64,000 nt of DNA from Paenibacillus algorifonticola (GTDB lineage: Bacteria; Bacillota; Bacilli; Paenibacillales; Paenibacillaceae): the NCBI RefSeq assembly GCF_000971975.1, contig NZ_KQ040778.1, positions 62,001 to 126,000 of the forward strand. Reading direction: 5' to 3'. The stretch's first letter is position 1. Each line of letters opens with the position of its first letter. Made by a program: the position numbers and the translations under genes. Shown piece by piece: positions 34,671-43,792 of the stretch. The notes beneath the pieces were generated by a model, which was not told where the DNA came from, made no database searches, and saw only the letters and a list, made by a program, of their open reading frames with translations.

Positions 34671-35365
34671 GTCAGGTGATGACGCGGGAAGTGGCGCTGG
34701 CAGATTTTTTGGAACGGCATGTGTTTGATCGGTGGCAGGATGATGTGCTGCTCGTGAATGACATTTACGAGGAACATCAGGTGGAGATCGATGTGGAGCT
34801 GGCGAGAGCCTTTGAGGCGCTTTGTGAGAAAGCGGCTGAACTTCAAGCAGCGGAAAAACAAGGGAAGCTGAAATATATCTATATCTCTTATTTACGGACT
34901 AGCATCATGGAAGGCCATTGCACGTACCGGATGGATGCGTATGATGAACGCTGGCTGATGGATGAGTCAGGTTGTGCGGTGAACTGGGAGCCTGCGTTTC
35001 TGTTCGAGCCGATGTTTGAACGAGTTAAGCAGCTAGAGCCAGAGCGAGTTGCATATGCACGGAAGGTCACGATTATGGATATCGACGACATTCGCCAGCT
35101 GGAAGCAGAGAAATGCCACACGTTAACGGTGGAATACGTGCGGGGACAGATGGAAAAGCTGATCGAGCTTGAGGCCTTCACCACGCTTGCGAAGGCGGAA
35201 GGCTGGGCGATTGCAATGGGGGAGTACCGCGATCAGACGGAAATATTGGCGGAGGATGGTCATGGCGTACGCGCACTGGATGAGCCTGGCGAAAGCGAAA
35301 ACGCGGAAGAAGAGCTTCAAGAACAGCGTCAAGAGCAGCAGGATGGAAAGGACGGTGCGTCCTGA
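34667..35365 (+). CDS. Unknown 232-aa module protein (copy C)
   Basis: Near-identical to the protein at 19669. Differences are a handful of residues and the acidic tail (EEELQEQRQEQQDGKDGAS here). Overlaps with both neighbours are kept, so the reading frames have stayed under selection or the duplication is recent. Function unknown. Confidence 0.7.
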   Translation: MSQVMTREVALADFLERHVFDRWQDDVLLVNDIYEEHQVEIDVELARAFEALCEKAAELQAAEKQGKLKYIYISYLRTSIMEGHCTYRMDAYDERWLMDESGCAVNWEPAFLFEPMFERVKQLEPERVAYARKVTIMDIDDIRQLEAEKCHTLTVEYVRGQMEKLIELEAFTTLAKAEGWAIAMGEYRDQTEILAEDGHGVRALDEPGESENAEEELQEQRQEQQDGKDGAS

Positions 35366-35889
35366 TGGACTATTTTGTACTGAAGCAAGATAGCCGCTAT
35401 ACGAGTACACCGATGCTGGAAGGGCTGCGGGAAAAGCTGGACATGCGGGATTTGTATGCGGCGACATCGTACCGGATACCAGACAAGCTGCTGTTCCAAG
35501 TCAAGGGAGAGAAAGACAGCGTGTTTACGGATGTGCTGGATCGGCAGCTCTTTTTGCTATCGGATGGATTGAAGCGGTTAGTGGAGCTGTACGAGCCGAG
35601 AGCGGTATACAAGATGGTCATTTTAATGCATATGTTGACGCGTCGCCAGAAAACGTATTACTTGCCCTTTTTTGAGGAGTTGCCGTGTTTAAGTCCGTAT
35701 GCCGAGCTGCATCAGGATCAGCGAACGATTAAGCGGCTGGTGCTGGATCGGGAGCGTCTGCAAGGGAAGAAAATCGTGCGTGTGAGCGAAAGCGAAATGC
35801 CGCTAATTGTCGTTCGGCTGGATGTCGCGGAGAGTTTGCTGCGGCGGGAGCCTGTGGGCATTCGTTTGGAACGGGTGGAGTTGGCTTAA
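35365..35889 (+). CDS. Unknown 174-aa module protein (copy C)
   Basis: Intact paralogue of the protein at 20367 with a few substitutions (e.g. MRDLYAAT, FEELPCLSPY). Its stop is only 27 bp before the DUF4280 start because the repeat-bearing spacer found in copies A and B is gone. Function unknown. Confidence 0.65.
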   Translation: MDYFVLKQDSRYTSTPMLEGLREKLDMRDLYAATSYRIPDKLLFQVKGEKDSVFTDVLDRQLFLLSDGLKRLVELYEPRAVYKMVILMHMLTRRQKTYYLPFFEELPCLSPYAELHQDQRTIKRLVLDRERLQGKKIVRVSESEMPLIVVRLDVAESLLRREPVGIRLERVELA

Positions 35890-35916
35890 GCGGAACGAGC
35901 GAAGGAGGAGAAGAGA

Positions 35917-36312
35917 ATGGGAGACCAACCTGCCTATGTGGTGCGAGGGGCGACGATGGCCTGTACATGTGGAACGCACAAGCGCCGGATCAACTTGCCA
36001 GAGAGTCATGGGTCGTATGTCAATGGCAAGCCCATGATGAACGAGGACGATAATGGATCAGAAAATGTGCCGTATTTCGGCATATGCATCAGTCCGAAAA
36101 TGGCCGCCGGACAAATTGTCTATTTGATTGACGAGGAGGGCAACAACATCGGGGGCCCGCCGTGCATGCCCGATTTTATGGGGAAATGGCTGCTTCCAAA
36201 GGAAAATGCGAAGGTGGACAATAAGCCTGCTCTGACGACGGATTCGTTTTTAAAGTGCTCGATTGAAGGGGAAGTCTTTTTTCTCTCGGACGGTCAGCAC
36301 GACTCGGATTAA
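35917..36312 (+). CDS. DUF4280 PAAR-like spike tip (copy C)
   Basis: The 131-residue paralogue of the genes at 21016 and 25817 keeps the four cysteine motifs (ACTCGTH, FGIC, PPCMP, FLKC). Changes again cluster in the middle third (NGSENVPYFGICISPK, DFMGKWLLP). AAGGAGG precedes the ATG. It should cap the copy C spike. Confidence 0.85.
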   Translation: MGDQPAYVVRGATMACTCGTHKRRINLPESHGSYVNGKPMMNEDDNGSENVPYFGICISPKMAAGQIVYLIDEEGNNIGGPPCMPDFMGKWLLPKENAKVDNKPALTTDSFLKCSIEGEVFFLSDGQHDSD

Positions 36313-36345
36313 GCGAGGCAAGGACAACGGGGAGGAGGGATGCAG

Positions 36346-38626
36346 ATGATCGGTTATGATCGATTGCGGGTAGAAGGCCCCTGCAAGCTGAAGCATATCA
36401 CGGATGTGGCGATGAGCTGGAAGCCGGGCGAGCATGGGACGCTGCGGATTAGCGGAATGGTCGAGGAAGAGCTGCGAACGAATGCCACGCTGGAAGCGGT
36501 ATGGCAGGATAAAATCACCTTGTACGACGAAGAAGAAGGCGCGCGGAAGCCACTGTTTAAGGGAGTCGTCACATCCGTGCAGACGGTGCATCGCAATGGG
36601 GTGTACACGGTCGAGATCGAGGCGGTATCGGGAAGCATCTATAGCGATCTGAAGAAGCGAAAGCGATCTTTTCAGGATACGAGCCAGACATATGGGGCCA
36701 TTATGACTACCGTGCTGCGTGCGTATTCAGGTGGGGATGTGCTGCTTCAACAGGGAGAGAAGGAAAAGCCAACTGAGCCTGTCCTTCAATATGAGGAAAC
36801 GGATTGGGAGCTGACGAAACGTCTAGCTAGCCAGTTCCAGTCGGTTGTCGTCTGTGATATATTGGAAGAAACGCCGAAGCTGTTTATTGGGATGCCAGAG
36901 GGGAAAGAGCATCAGCTGCCTGATGGAGCCTCATACACGGTGAGCAAGGATTTGGCGGCATTTCAAAAAGCAGGCGGAGAAGCAGCGGGCCTGCATGATA
37001 CGGATTTTTTCGGCTATGAAATACAATCCAAGAAGTTCTATCGTTTGGGTGATCGCTTTAAGATTCGAGGATATATTGAGCTAATCGTATCGTCGATGAC
37101 GGCGCGATTGGAAAAAGGACAGTTGATCTACCATTATCGGCTGTCGCGGGAAGCCGGGATACGAGAGCAACGGATAGTGAATAGGAGGCTGTCCGGCCTA
37201 ACACTGCAAGGAGAAATTCTGGCGGTGAAAGGGGAACAGGTGCAAGTGCATCTGGTGATCGATGATAAGCAGGACAAGGGAACAGCGCACTGGTACCGTT
37301 ATGCCCCAGAGACGGGAAGCGCGATGTACAGTATGCCGCAGGTGGGGACGAAGGCGAATCTGTACCTGGCAGATGCAGGTGGTCAAGAAGCCATTGTCAC
37401 AGGCGGTGTGCGAACAAACGGGGCGAGTGCGGAGAAGACGGCCGATCCGAATAACCGTTATTTTGGCACGGAGCATGGCAGTGAAATGAAGCTGTCCCCG
37501 ACGGGAGTCGAGTTTACAGGCGGAAGCAAGGAGCCGCTGTTTTTGAAGCTCGACGATGCAGTGGGCATTATCTTGAGCAGTCCGCGCAAGCTGACGCTGA
37601 CAGCGAAGGAAGAGATTTCGCTGTTCACGCCAAAGCGAGTAGTGATTGGCGCGCAAGCGCTGCTGGTGGCGAAGAAGACGAGTGCACCAAGCGGAATTAC
37701 GCTGGAAGGTGAGTACAACCTGATGGGGGCGCAGATCCGAACGGAAGGGAAGGATCGAACGAGCTACGCACCGTATGACGATGCGCCAGTAGAAGGTGAG
37801 CCAGCGCCGCCACCGCCGGAAAAACCACCATTCAGCTGGGGAAAACTAGCGAGGAATGTGCTGGCGGGATTCGCTGTTGTCGCGGCGGTAGCAGCGGCGT
37901 TTACGGTAGCCACGCTGGGAGCAGGAGCGGTTGTGGTAGGTGCAGTGCTAGCTGGAGCTGCCATTGCGGGAACCGCCGCAGTAGTAAGCCAAGCGGTGTC
38001 CGATATCGCCCGCGGCGAGGTTAGTGATATGGGCACGTATTATTTCAACTGCCTTTCGAGAGACGTTCATCGGGGCGATATCTGGGGCGGTGTTTGGCCC
38101 GTTTGGTTCGATGGAGAGTCTGGGCGGGCGAATGGTATTTGGAGCGGTGCAGAATGGGTTTGAGAGTGTCATTCGTAAGATGATTGAGGCTCTAGATTCT
38201 AAAGGCATTCCTACTTCAACTGTTTTGCCTGATGAATTTGGAAATACAGTGAGCATGATCTGGACTGTTGGGCAGAAAGGATTAAGAGGCTCAGGATATA
38301 GTAGAGCAAACGTAGGAAGTGGTAATGAAAGAGGTCACATTAAAGCAGTAAATGAAGGTGCACTTGATAACGCTGTGGACGATAGCCCGATAAATATCAT
38401 ACCTCAAACCCCTCATATAAATGATCCAAGAATTAAGAGTTTCGAAAAATATAGAGTGGATTCCTGTCAAGGAGAAAAAGTTATAACAGATATGTTAGAT
38501 AATCCTCCGGGATATGTAAGAGTTAGAGTGCCTGGGAAAAATATTGATGTAATTTACAATCCGATTTCAACTCTTTCAACAAATTGGCGCTCTAATTGGT
38601 ATTTGAAAAATGGAACATATCATTAA
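36346..38626 (+). pseudogene. VgrG2-C: spike with NucA-like nuclease tip, split by a frameshift
   Basis: The frame from ATG 36346 matches VgrG2-A/B until about nt 38038. Copy A then reads GGCACGTATGTTTCAACG, while here one extra base is present (GGCACGTATTATTTCAACT). The original frame ends at 38163; the true continuation runs in the next frame to 38626. The continuation ends in a different toxin: GNERGH (the DRGH-type motif of ββα-metal DNA/RNA non-specific nucleases), then 30 residues with INIIPQTPHIN matching the NIVPQ..N motif. As it stands the product would lack a toxin. The Pro hinge is shorter than in A and B. Confidence 0.75.
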
Positions 38627-38679
38627 AAACGGATATATCTTGTTTATGTCTTAATTTTTGAATGGAGGTTATATATCAT

Positions 38680-39648
38680 ATGAGTACAAGAGCAGATGTA
38701 TTAGAAAAAGTATTAGAAGGATCACCTTACTTTCAGTTTTTATATAAGAATGCATCAGAAATTGGATTTGAGTTTGAAAATGGATGCGAACTAGTTTTAT
38801 TAACCGGGAGAATCAATGAAGAGGAAAATCACCTTGCTGCTGCTTTAGGCCTTTCAAAATATAATCATGGTATTGTAGACATTCAAACCTTTGAATCCTC
38901 TGAAAAGGTAGAGGCTGAAATTTGGGTGCGCTTAGATGAACAAGAACTTATTAGCCTTTCAATAAATGGTCAATCTGTAACTAAATTAAGTTTTGCTTCA
39001 TCAAATAAGGGAGAAGTATTGCATCCTTCTGTAGAAAAAATATTGCAAAGAATTTTTATGCCATTGAGTCCAAATAAGTATCCATTAGAAGATCGAGTAG
39101 AATTGGTATATGGCGGCTTATTTGGATTTATAGAGCCAAGCGTCATTTGGGGAAATAAACAAAGCGATTTATTTGTTTTTAAATATCCACGTGCGTATAA
39201 GGGGTTGGATGCATTTATTACCTCGGGGTTCAGCAATCCTAATCTCCCTTCATCTCAAATTAAGTCAACAGATTTAAAAATTTCAGGTTATGGCTATGAG
39301 TTAATCATTTTTGCAAAACCTGACGAAGAAGTATTAAAAAAAGAACTAATTAGTTGGGCTCAGTATGTTGATAACGGTAATGGACATATATATCCGGGAC
39401 AGTATTTGGAGTATAAAGAAGGGAATATTCCTCAAACTGATATTAGTGGGTTTATTATTGTGCCTCCAATTGATTTTCCAGAATTCATTCCAGTAAGTGA
39501 TGGGTACGCACGTTTGAACGTGCTTATAGGAGTTACTTCAAAGGAACTGGCTATAGTTAAACAAGAAGATGTATATACAATAGCTGATGAATTTTTTAAT
39601 CAAGATTATATTAATTATACTCCATCAAAAAGAGAATCTGTAATTTAA
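38680..39648 (+). CDS. SUFU-domain immunity protein for the VgrG2-C nuclease
   Basis: The start is ATG 38680, with GGAGG 10 nt upstream. The 322-residue protein carries a suppressor-of-fused-like domain in its C-terminal half: DAFITSGFSNPNL, GYGYELIIFAKP, WAQYV, HIYPGQYLEY, ISGFIIVPP. SUFU domains are known immunity proteins in bacterial polymorphic toxin loci. The gene looks intact although its toxin is frameshifted. Confidence 0.85.
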   Translation: MSTRADVLEKVLEGSPYFQFLYKNASEIGFEFENGCELVLLTGRINEEENHLAAALGLSKYNHGIVDIQTFESSEKVEAEIWVRLDEQELISLSINGQSVTKLSFASSNKGEVLHPSVEKILQRIFMPLSPNKYPLEDRVELVYGGLFGFIEPSVIWGNKQSDLFVFKYPRAYKGLDAFITSGFSNPNLPSSQIKSTDLKISGYGYELIIFAKPDEEVLKKELISWAQYVDNGNGHIYPGQYLEYKEGNIPQTDISGFIIVPPIDFPEFIPVSDGYARLNVLIGVTSKELAIVKQEDVYTIADEFFNQDYINYTPSKRESVI

Positions 39649-39753
39649 ATTTATTCAATATAATTAATGTATGTTTCTTCTAAATAACTAGGTTCTAGTT
39701 TGTAAGGTAAGTGGGTTTTAAATATGGTTTAGGTAAGTGATTAAATTTTGTAA

Positions 39754-40260
39754 ACTTTGATAAATGCTCGATACAAAATAGAAGACTTATCTGCAGAAGC
39801 ACAAAATGTGGTAGATGAGCTTAATAACATACTTGGAGATGGTAAAAGAGCCCCAAATCCAGCCGTTTATGTAATAACGCACGAAGATGGAACGGTTTCA
39901 GTTTGGATCTCAGGTGAAGCAAGTCCTAAAAATATTGAAACAGCAAGACAATTACAAAATGCGATAAATAAAAAATATGGAGATAAATACACTGTAAAGT
40001 CTGAACCGGTGCCAACAGAAAACCTAGATACAATAGAGGGTGGTAATACTGAAGGTACTTGTGCAGAATCAAAAGTAGTAAATGCTGCACATGATAACCC
40101 AAGTAAAATAACAGGTATGGATACTGTTTGGCGCTCATCTAAAAAAGAAAATCCGTATCCATATGCAGGAAATTCAAACCAAATGAATCCATGTTTAACG
40201 TGTAGTCATAATATAAATATAGAGGAGTACATGAAATATGCAAATGCCAATAAAAAGTAA
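39754..40260 (+). pseudogene. Orphan deaminase-toxin tip 3 (no carrier)
   Basis: The frame opens right after a stop at 39751-39753 and has no ATG or ribosome site; TTG 39757 is the only candidate start. It encodes about 167 residues with a deaminase signature: G-T-CAE-SKVVNAAH (TGT at 40060) and NPCLTC near the end. The Cys-Ala-Glu triad and P-C-x-x-C resemble YwqJ-like deaminase toxins. It overlaps its immunity gene by 23 bp, a tighter arrangement than the other pairs. It is likely a third displaced tip. Confidence 0.7.
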
Positions 40261-41044
40261 TCACATCCCATCCACAGGAGATTATACAAATCTTTTTGAA
40301 CGATTATCAAAATATATATCAAGATTTGATGAGAACTGGGTAAATGAAATAGAACCAGCAAAAAAAGAGAGCATAGATACGCTAAAAAATCTAACACAAA
40401 TTAATAAATATAACTATCATTATCCTAAAGAATATGAGATTTATTTAAATTATATGGGGCAGGATGATAAGGGTTTACTTAAAACTCAACTTCCAGGATA
40501 TGCTTCAATTTCTGAGATAATTGATTCTTATGAAGCGATACATGAGGAAGAACCGGATACTTTAAGTGATAAATATGTACATTTTTTCCAAAAAGAATTA
40601 TTTGATGGTCAACTATCATTTGATTTTACCCAAACTGATAATCCTCAGATTGTTATGACTAATGAGGACAGCCAGTTTGTAAGCTATTTTGCAGATAACT
40701 TTGAAAAATTGTTATTTCAATGTGCATTTAGTAAATATGAAAGTTTAAATTATGATAAGTGTATAATGTTTACTGGATCACCTAACATGCTTAAAGAAGC
40801 AATACAGAGGCACAATGAATCGGATGTTCTTAGCATAATTGATAAATTTTCGAAAACATATGATTTTCAAAGAGCATGGTTTAGTGACCTGACCCATCAC
40901 ATAGGTTTTAAAGACGGCATTAGCTTTTACATCGAAAGTAGGAATAATGCTTTGTGTGGGTTTATTGTAGGTGATTTAGATAAACAAATCGACAATATTA
41001 GTGAAACCTTATTAACTGAATTATGTGTTGATAAATATAATTAA
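40238..41044 (+). CDS. SMI1/KNR4-like immunity protein of orphan toxin 3
   Basis: GAGGAG lies 10 nt before ATG 40238, inside the toxin fragment. The 268-residue protein is AT-rich and has a SUKH-like core (YHYPKEYEIYLNYMGQDDKG, resembling LPxxY..yL..G) plus a long C-terminal extension. Its position directly after a deaminase tip supports the immunity call. Confidence 0.7.
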   Translation: MQMPIKSNHIPSTGDYTNLFERLSKYISRFDENWVNEIEPAKKESIDTLKNLTQINKYNYHYPKEYEIYLNYMGQDDKGLLKTQLPGYASISEIIDSYEAIHEEEPDTLSDKYVHFFQKELFDGQLSFDFTQTDNPQIVMTNEDSQFVSYFADNFEKLLFQCAFSKYESLNYDKCIMFTGSPNMLKEAIQRHNESDVLSIIDKFSKTYDFQRAWFSDLTHHIGFKDGISFYIESRNNALCGFIVGDLDKQIDNISETLLTELCVDKYN

Positions 41045-41197
41045 GCTTTCACCGTGCGTATATGCAAGGTTTCACACTAATGTTGGCGAGTCAACACTGA
41101 TTATGAAATGGATTTCTTGAAAAATACTAATATACTTGAAGTAGGCAACCGTTCTGTATAACAGTAAGCGGTAAACGCAACACAATGCGCCTATGGA

Positions 41198-41290
41198 GCG
41201 TTAAACACATTGAAACATGAACTGATTCATCATCATCATTATTCGAATGCGAAGGAATTGGATCAGGCCGTGGAACAGGGTCTATCAATA
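41198..41290 (+). pseudogene. IS3-family transposase remnant, left part
   Basis: The frame reads ...NTLKHELIHHHHYSNAKELDQAVEQ, close to the C-terminal region of IS3-family OrfB transposases (F..LK.ELI.H..Y....E....I). It breaks off at the IS256 end. Sequence between 41045 and 41197 shows no gene. Confidence 0.45.
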
Positions 41291-41295
41291 ATTTT

Positions 41296-42621
41296 GTGTA
41301 AACTCTTTTAAGCATAGATTCCCCAGAGGGGGATTTGCGATTTACGCAAGTGTTGACCGACTCGATCAGGGAAAAAGACCGAAAGCTGGAGCAACATTTG
41401 CCCCCAGTTTTGGACACGTCCTGTCCATTTTCGAGTGACATCTACGGTGGCCAGATAGAGCATTTTAAGTAGGGCTTCATCGGTAGGAAAGATGCTCTTT
41501 CCTTTCGTCACTTTACGAAGCTGACGGTGGTAACTCTCAATCCTATTGGTGGTGTAGATGAGTTTGCGGATCTCGGGCGGGTACTAAAAAAAGGTAGCGA
41601 GTTCCTCCCCATTCGTCCGCCATGAACGGATAATTAGGGGATATTTGGCCCCCCCCCCAGACTTCCTCGAAACGGTCGAGTTCAAGTAAAGCACCTTCCT
41701 CGGTAGCTGCCTTGTAAATGGGCTTTAAGTCGGCCGTTACTTTCTTAATATCCTTGTACGAAACGTACCGGGTGTAGCTGCGGATTTGGTGAATGACACA
41801 CTTTTGGATTTCGGTTTGGGGATAGCAAGCTGCAATCGCTTGGGAGAACCCGGACAAGTTATCCACACAGATAATGAGAATGTCTTGAATCCCACGATTC
41901 TTAAGCTCATTCAGCACGCTAAGCCAGAACTTAGAGGATTCATTCTCACCGATCCACATGCCCAAGACGTCCTTGTTTCCGTCCAGATCGATATCAATCA
42001 CCATGTAAGCAGCCTTGTTGATAATAGCCCCGTCTTGCTTGACCTTTAAGTGGATCGCATCCAGATAGACGACCGCATAAACGCCTTGCAGAGGCCGATT
42101 CTGCCATTCTTTAATGAGAGGCACAATCTTGTTCGTGACATTAGAAATGAGCGTAGGGGAAACCTCAATGCCGTACATCTGCCCCAAATGATCCTGGATT
42201 CCCCTGGTGCTGATCCCTTTGGCATACAGAGCGATGATTTGCTCTTCGATGCCGGTTACGTTCGATTGATGCTTCTTAACAACCAAAGGCTCAAACTCGC
42301 CTAGGCGGTCCCGAGGGGATGGCAATCTCCTGTTCACCGTACTCACTCATTACCGTTTTGCGGCTCTTTCCGTTGCGACTGTTTGGGGTGAGTTTCGCCT
42401 TCACCTCATGCTTTCCATAGCCTAAATGGGTATTCATTTCAGCTTCCAGCATCTCCTGGATCGTCTCTGCAAATAGGTCTTTTAAGGCATTCTGTGCATC
42501 TTGTGCAGTGACTAAGTTGTTCTCCTTAATAAATTCCCGAAGTTGCTCCTTTGACCAAAGTCCCATGTGCTCTCCCCAACCTTTCTCTTACTTCCATTTT
42601 AATGGGTTTGAGAGTTTACAC
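41296..42621 (-). mobile_element. IS256-family insertion sequence (defective)
   Basis: Terminal inverted repeats begin GTGTAAACTCT on the left (41296) and match the complement of AGAGTTTACAC on the right (42611-42621). The 1.33-kb length is typical for IS256 elements. It contains one mutator-type transposase gene on the minus strand, which is broken. I could not define target-site duplications. Confidence 0.75.
41308..42566 (-). pseudogene. IS256-family (mutator-type) transposase, inactivated
   Basis: The pieces together give a normal IS256 transposase: N-terminus MGLWSKEQLREFI, HLGYGKHE, then PRDRLGEFEP, the first catalytic Asp (YLDAIHLK), the second (CVDNLSGF), a Glu (ALLELDRFEEVW), and a C-terminus with IRKLIYTTNRIES. 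Three defects break it. One extra C sits near 42315 (before PRDRLGEF), a frame change falls in the run of ten C at 41649-41658, and a TAG replaces a Glu codon at 41584-41586. Confidence 0.85.
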
Positions 42622-42624
42622 AAT

Positions 42625-42718
42625 ATATTTTACAGACTCATCCTGATAGAAGCCAGCATCAAACGTATTCCTTCTACTACTGGGAATGTCACCCCTCATG
42701 AATGTGGACATACGTAAC
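42625..42718 (+). pseudogene. IS3-family transposase remnant, right part (tentative)
   Basis: The frame reads IKRIPSTTGNVTPHECG, like the IS3-family ending (xRIHSSLGYxTPxEF). With the left remnant it suggests that the IS256 element landed in an older IS3-type fragment. The match is short. Confidence 0.35.
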
Positions 42719-42721
42719 GAA

Positions 42722-43143
42722 AGACAGCTTCGTGCTCTTCGTTTCAGAGGGTTACGGGTTACTCCCTGCACAAAGATAGACTTGGTGGACACAGCAGCCG
42801 TTATTTCAACAGGATCACGGGTTAAGGCGCAGGCTGCGGACTCAGGAGCCGCTAATACGCTGTCCATTGCCAATTTGACGGGATTATTAGGGCGATAACG
42901 GATTTCCTGTCCGCGTGCGGTCTGAAATCGCATCAAAAGCCAGAATAGCGGAACCTCAGTCCTTCAAAAAAGGAGTGTGCGTCCCGAGCTGTGCGGTCTC
43001 AGCAACAATCGCATGCTGCGGTTCCTCAGCCTTGAGCCGTCAGATGAGATTGGCCTCAAATAAGCGCTAAGCAAGGAGCAGCAGGCCGGGTCCGGTTTGC
43101 ATACACACCCTAGAAAAATAAAATCGAAATCAAAGGAGAATTT
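42722..43143. other. Gene-poor scar region
   Basis: About 420 bp of mid-GC sequence without a convincing frame, ribosome site or recognisable element on either strand. The only regulatory feature is the ribosome site AAAGGAG just before the gene at 43144. It looks like eroded DNA at the edge of the payload region. Confidence 0.5.
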
Positions 43144-43632
43144 ATGAAAACAGTAACAGAGTTCTACAATGAACAAATAGCTGAAATAGCTTGGTTTAGC
43201 AAGTGTGGGGAAGAGACGGATCTTACCCTCCATTATGATTTTTCTTTTGTGAATAACTGGAAAGAGGCAGAGAAGAGCCTTAATTCTAGATGGGATAACT
43301 TCAAATTAGAAATTAGAAACGGTCTAACCGTATCTCTACATAAGGAATATCTTGAAGCATATAGACAATGGAATAGCATAACGATCGAAGCAAAAAAGCT
43401 ATTAAAAAATGGAGCCTTAAATGATATCTCATTGTTCGCAAAAAATAATAATCTAAACGAATCGGTATATGAAAGTGTGGAGTGGGACTTGCTGACGGCT
43501 ATGATGGAATATGCCTATAGCCCTTATATCGAGCCTGGATTTTATACGGAACTGTTAAAAGTGTATCAATCAGGACATATTCCGTGTGGCTGGAAAGGAA
43601 AATGGCCAGAAGGCCAGTTATTAGTATTTTAG
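43144..43632 (+). CDS. Unknown 162-aa protein, possibly a lone immunity gene
   Basis: It has a good ribosome site (AAAGGAG) and AT-rich codons like the immunity genes upstream. The protein is soluble and helical (EFYNEQIAEIAWF, NNWKEAEKSLNSRWD), and ends with a Cys/Trp/Gly segment (HIPCGWKGKWPEGQLLVF). I do not know a family. Its place at the end of the payload region makes an orphan immunity protein possible, but no toxin fragment is next to it. Confidence 0.6.
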   Translation: MKTVTEFYNEQIAEIAWFSKCGEETDLTLHYDFSFVNNWKEAEKSLNSRWDNFKLEIRNGLTVSLHKEYLEAYRQWNSITIEAKKLLKNGALNDISLFAKNNNLNESVYESVEWDLLTAMMEYAYSPYIEPGFYTELLKVYQSGHIPCGWKGKWPEGQLLVF

Positions 43633-43740
43633 TATTTTATTATTTTAGCTTATTAGTATCAGTTCTTTATGATTAGGAAGTTTATTTACAAAGCCCATCC
43701 TCATCCCCGATCCTATGAGTTTTCTGTGAGGAGCAGCTGC

Positions 43741-43746
43741 TATAAT
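43741..43746 (+). promoter_or_regulatory. Candidate -10 box of the sensor kinase gene
   Basis: A perfect TATAAT lies 47 bp before the TTG start at 43793. No good -35 element is seen at the right distance (GTTTTC), so the promoter may need an activator. Confidence 0.35.
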
Positions 43747-43792
43747 AGAGCTGCACCTACCCCTATTAGATCCAGTAAACGAGGATGACACA

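Larger units (their letters stand above)
33236..38175 (+). repeat. Effector module copy C
   Basis: It starts at the same AAGCGAGAGTGCAAG point as copy B but keeps the whole VgrG1 core, the 232-aa gene, the 174-aa gene, the DUF4280 gene and VgrG2 up to a point just past FESVIR. About 100 bp of spacer before the DUF4280 gene are deleted relative to copies A and B. Confidence 0.85.

Noticed and set aside
38030..38060. Programmed ribosomal frameshift in VgrG2-C
   Set aside because: No slippery heptamer or downstream structure is evident, and copies A and B need no shift at this site.
18236..38626. Prophage origin for the duplicated region
   Set aside because: No capsid, portal, terminase, integrase or lysis genes are present; only tail-like parts and toxins.
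41649..41658. Run of ten C as a regulated phase-variation tract
   Set aside because: It lies in a transposase that also has another frameshift and a nonsense codon, so switching would not restore it.
42616..42936. Small genes on either strand right of the IS256 element
   Set aside because: No ribosome sites and no protein-like composition; only a short IS3-like stretch at 42625-42718 is kept as tentative.
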